Shown: positions 63,328-64,000 of the stretch, in pieces | Layout of the letters: every line of letters starts with the position of its first letter | How positions within the stretch are numbered: position 1 is the stretch's first letter | Assembly: GCA_016780065.1 (NCBI GenBank) | Contig: JADHML010000005.1 | Span: 1-64,000 of the forward strand | Direction: 5' to 3' | Source: Flavobacteriaceae bacterium | GTDB taxonomy: Bacteria > Bacteroidota > Bacteroidia > Flavobacteriales > Flavobacteriaceae | Length of the DNA stretch: 64,000 bases | Notes under the pieces: model-generated | The model's database searches: none | What the model was told of the DNA's origin: nothing | The model's input: only the letters and a program-made list of their open reading frames with translations | Position numbers and translations under genes: made by a program

Positions 63328-64000
63328 TTACATATACACTTCAAGAATTTCTGATTCTTGACTTGGAGTAATTTTTAAATGATTCAGACTAGCTGGCAAC
63401 AACAAAGTCTCTCCTTTTTTTAGTGAGAAAGAACCCTGATCGGTTATAAGCTCTAGAGCACCATCTGTACATAAATAGATAACAAAAGAGTCTATACCTG
63501 AGTAATCCTTTTTTATACTTTGATCGATTGTAAGGATGTTAGACCTAAAGTAATCGGTATGTATCAGCTGATTGCTGGTATTTGGTTTGTTGTCATATTT
63601 GGTTTTATAACTATCATGGACAGCAAAATCAATGACATCTAGGGCTAAATCGTTATGTAACTCTCGGGTTTTCCCAGTGGCTTTGTCAACCCTGTTGTAA
63701 TCGTATATCCGATAGGTCACATCGGAGGTTTGTTGTATTTCTGCAAGCAATACCCCAGCACCAATGGCATGTACCCTTCCTGTTGGGATATAAAACGCAT
63801 CTCCTGCTGAGGTTTGCTCTTTGTTGAGTACCTCCAAAAGGGTTTCGTTTTGAAGTTGTTCGGCGTAGCTTTCTTTGGTGAGTTCTTTGTTAAAACCTAC
63901 AATAATTTCAGCATCATCATCAGCATCCATGATGTACCACATTTCATTTTTCCCAAAAGAATCATGACGCTTTTTGGCAATGTGGTCGTGTGGGTGTACT
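63328..64000 (-). CDS. manA: Mannose-6-phosphate isomerase, class I (partial, runs off right edge)
   Basis: Frame stays open to 64000 (YTHPHDHIAKKRHDSFGKNEMWYIMDADDDAEIIVGFNKELT); GDAFYIPTGRVHAIGAGVLLAEIQQTSDVTYRIYDYNR. Confidence 0.9.
   Translation of the reverse strand, partial: VHPHDHIAKKRHDSFGKNEMWYIMDADDDAEIIVGFNKELTKESYAEQLQNETLLEVLNKEQTSAGDAFYIPTGRVHAIGAGVLLAEIQQTSDVTYRIYDYNRVDKATGKTRELHNDLALDVIDFAVHDSYKTKYDNKPNTSNQLIHTDYFRSNILTIDQSIKKDYSGIDSFVIYLCTDGALELITDQGSFSLKKGETLLLPASLNHLKITPSQESEILEVYM

Overview
Chromosomal window from a Bacteroidetes (Flavobacteriia-like) genome, AT-rich, with TAnnTTTG -7 promoter motifs. Most of it is densely packed housekeeping genes: kdsA, typA, asnB, gyrB, mdh, secDF, lgt, yidD, cysS, folE, proS, rpsT, rho, truA, cdaA, folP, tpiA, prmA, clpS, bshB1, guaB, surA-like, aconitase and a ccsBA fusion. 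RNA genes are a tmRNA (encoded tag GENNYALAA), tRNA-Glu(TTC) and tRNA-His(GTG). Accessory material includes a partial SusC at the left edge, a surface-polysaccharide block (about 6.9-13.6 kb) and a methyltransferase/glycosyltransferase pair (about 32.3-33.7 kb). It also includes two tandem DoxX-like membrane genes, a beta-barrel/FMN-binding/4-TM membrane gene trio (about 48.4-50.6 kb) and a T9SS-type CotH protein. Observations most worth follow-up: (1) a folC gene lacking its N-terminal P-loop region, broken at a sequence resembling the tmRNA 3' end; (2) the porin/FMN-binding/4-TM trio, which carries a flavinylation-like motif and could be an uncharacterised envelope electron-transfer module; (3) a 3-amino-sugar locus (FdtA/FdtB) with a FemAB/GNAT-like protein but no recognisable FdtC; (4) an orphan DppB-like permease; (5) Rho with an N-terminal disordered insertion. 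No CRISPR array, integrase, transposase or phage gene was recognised. All assignments come from reading the translations by eye, without database searches.
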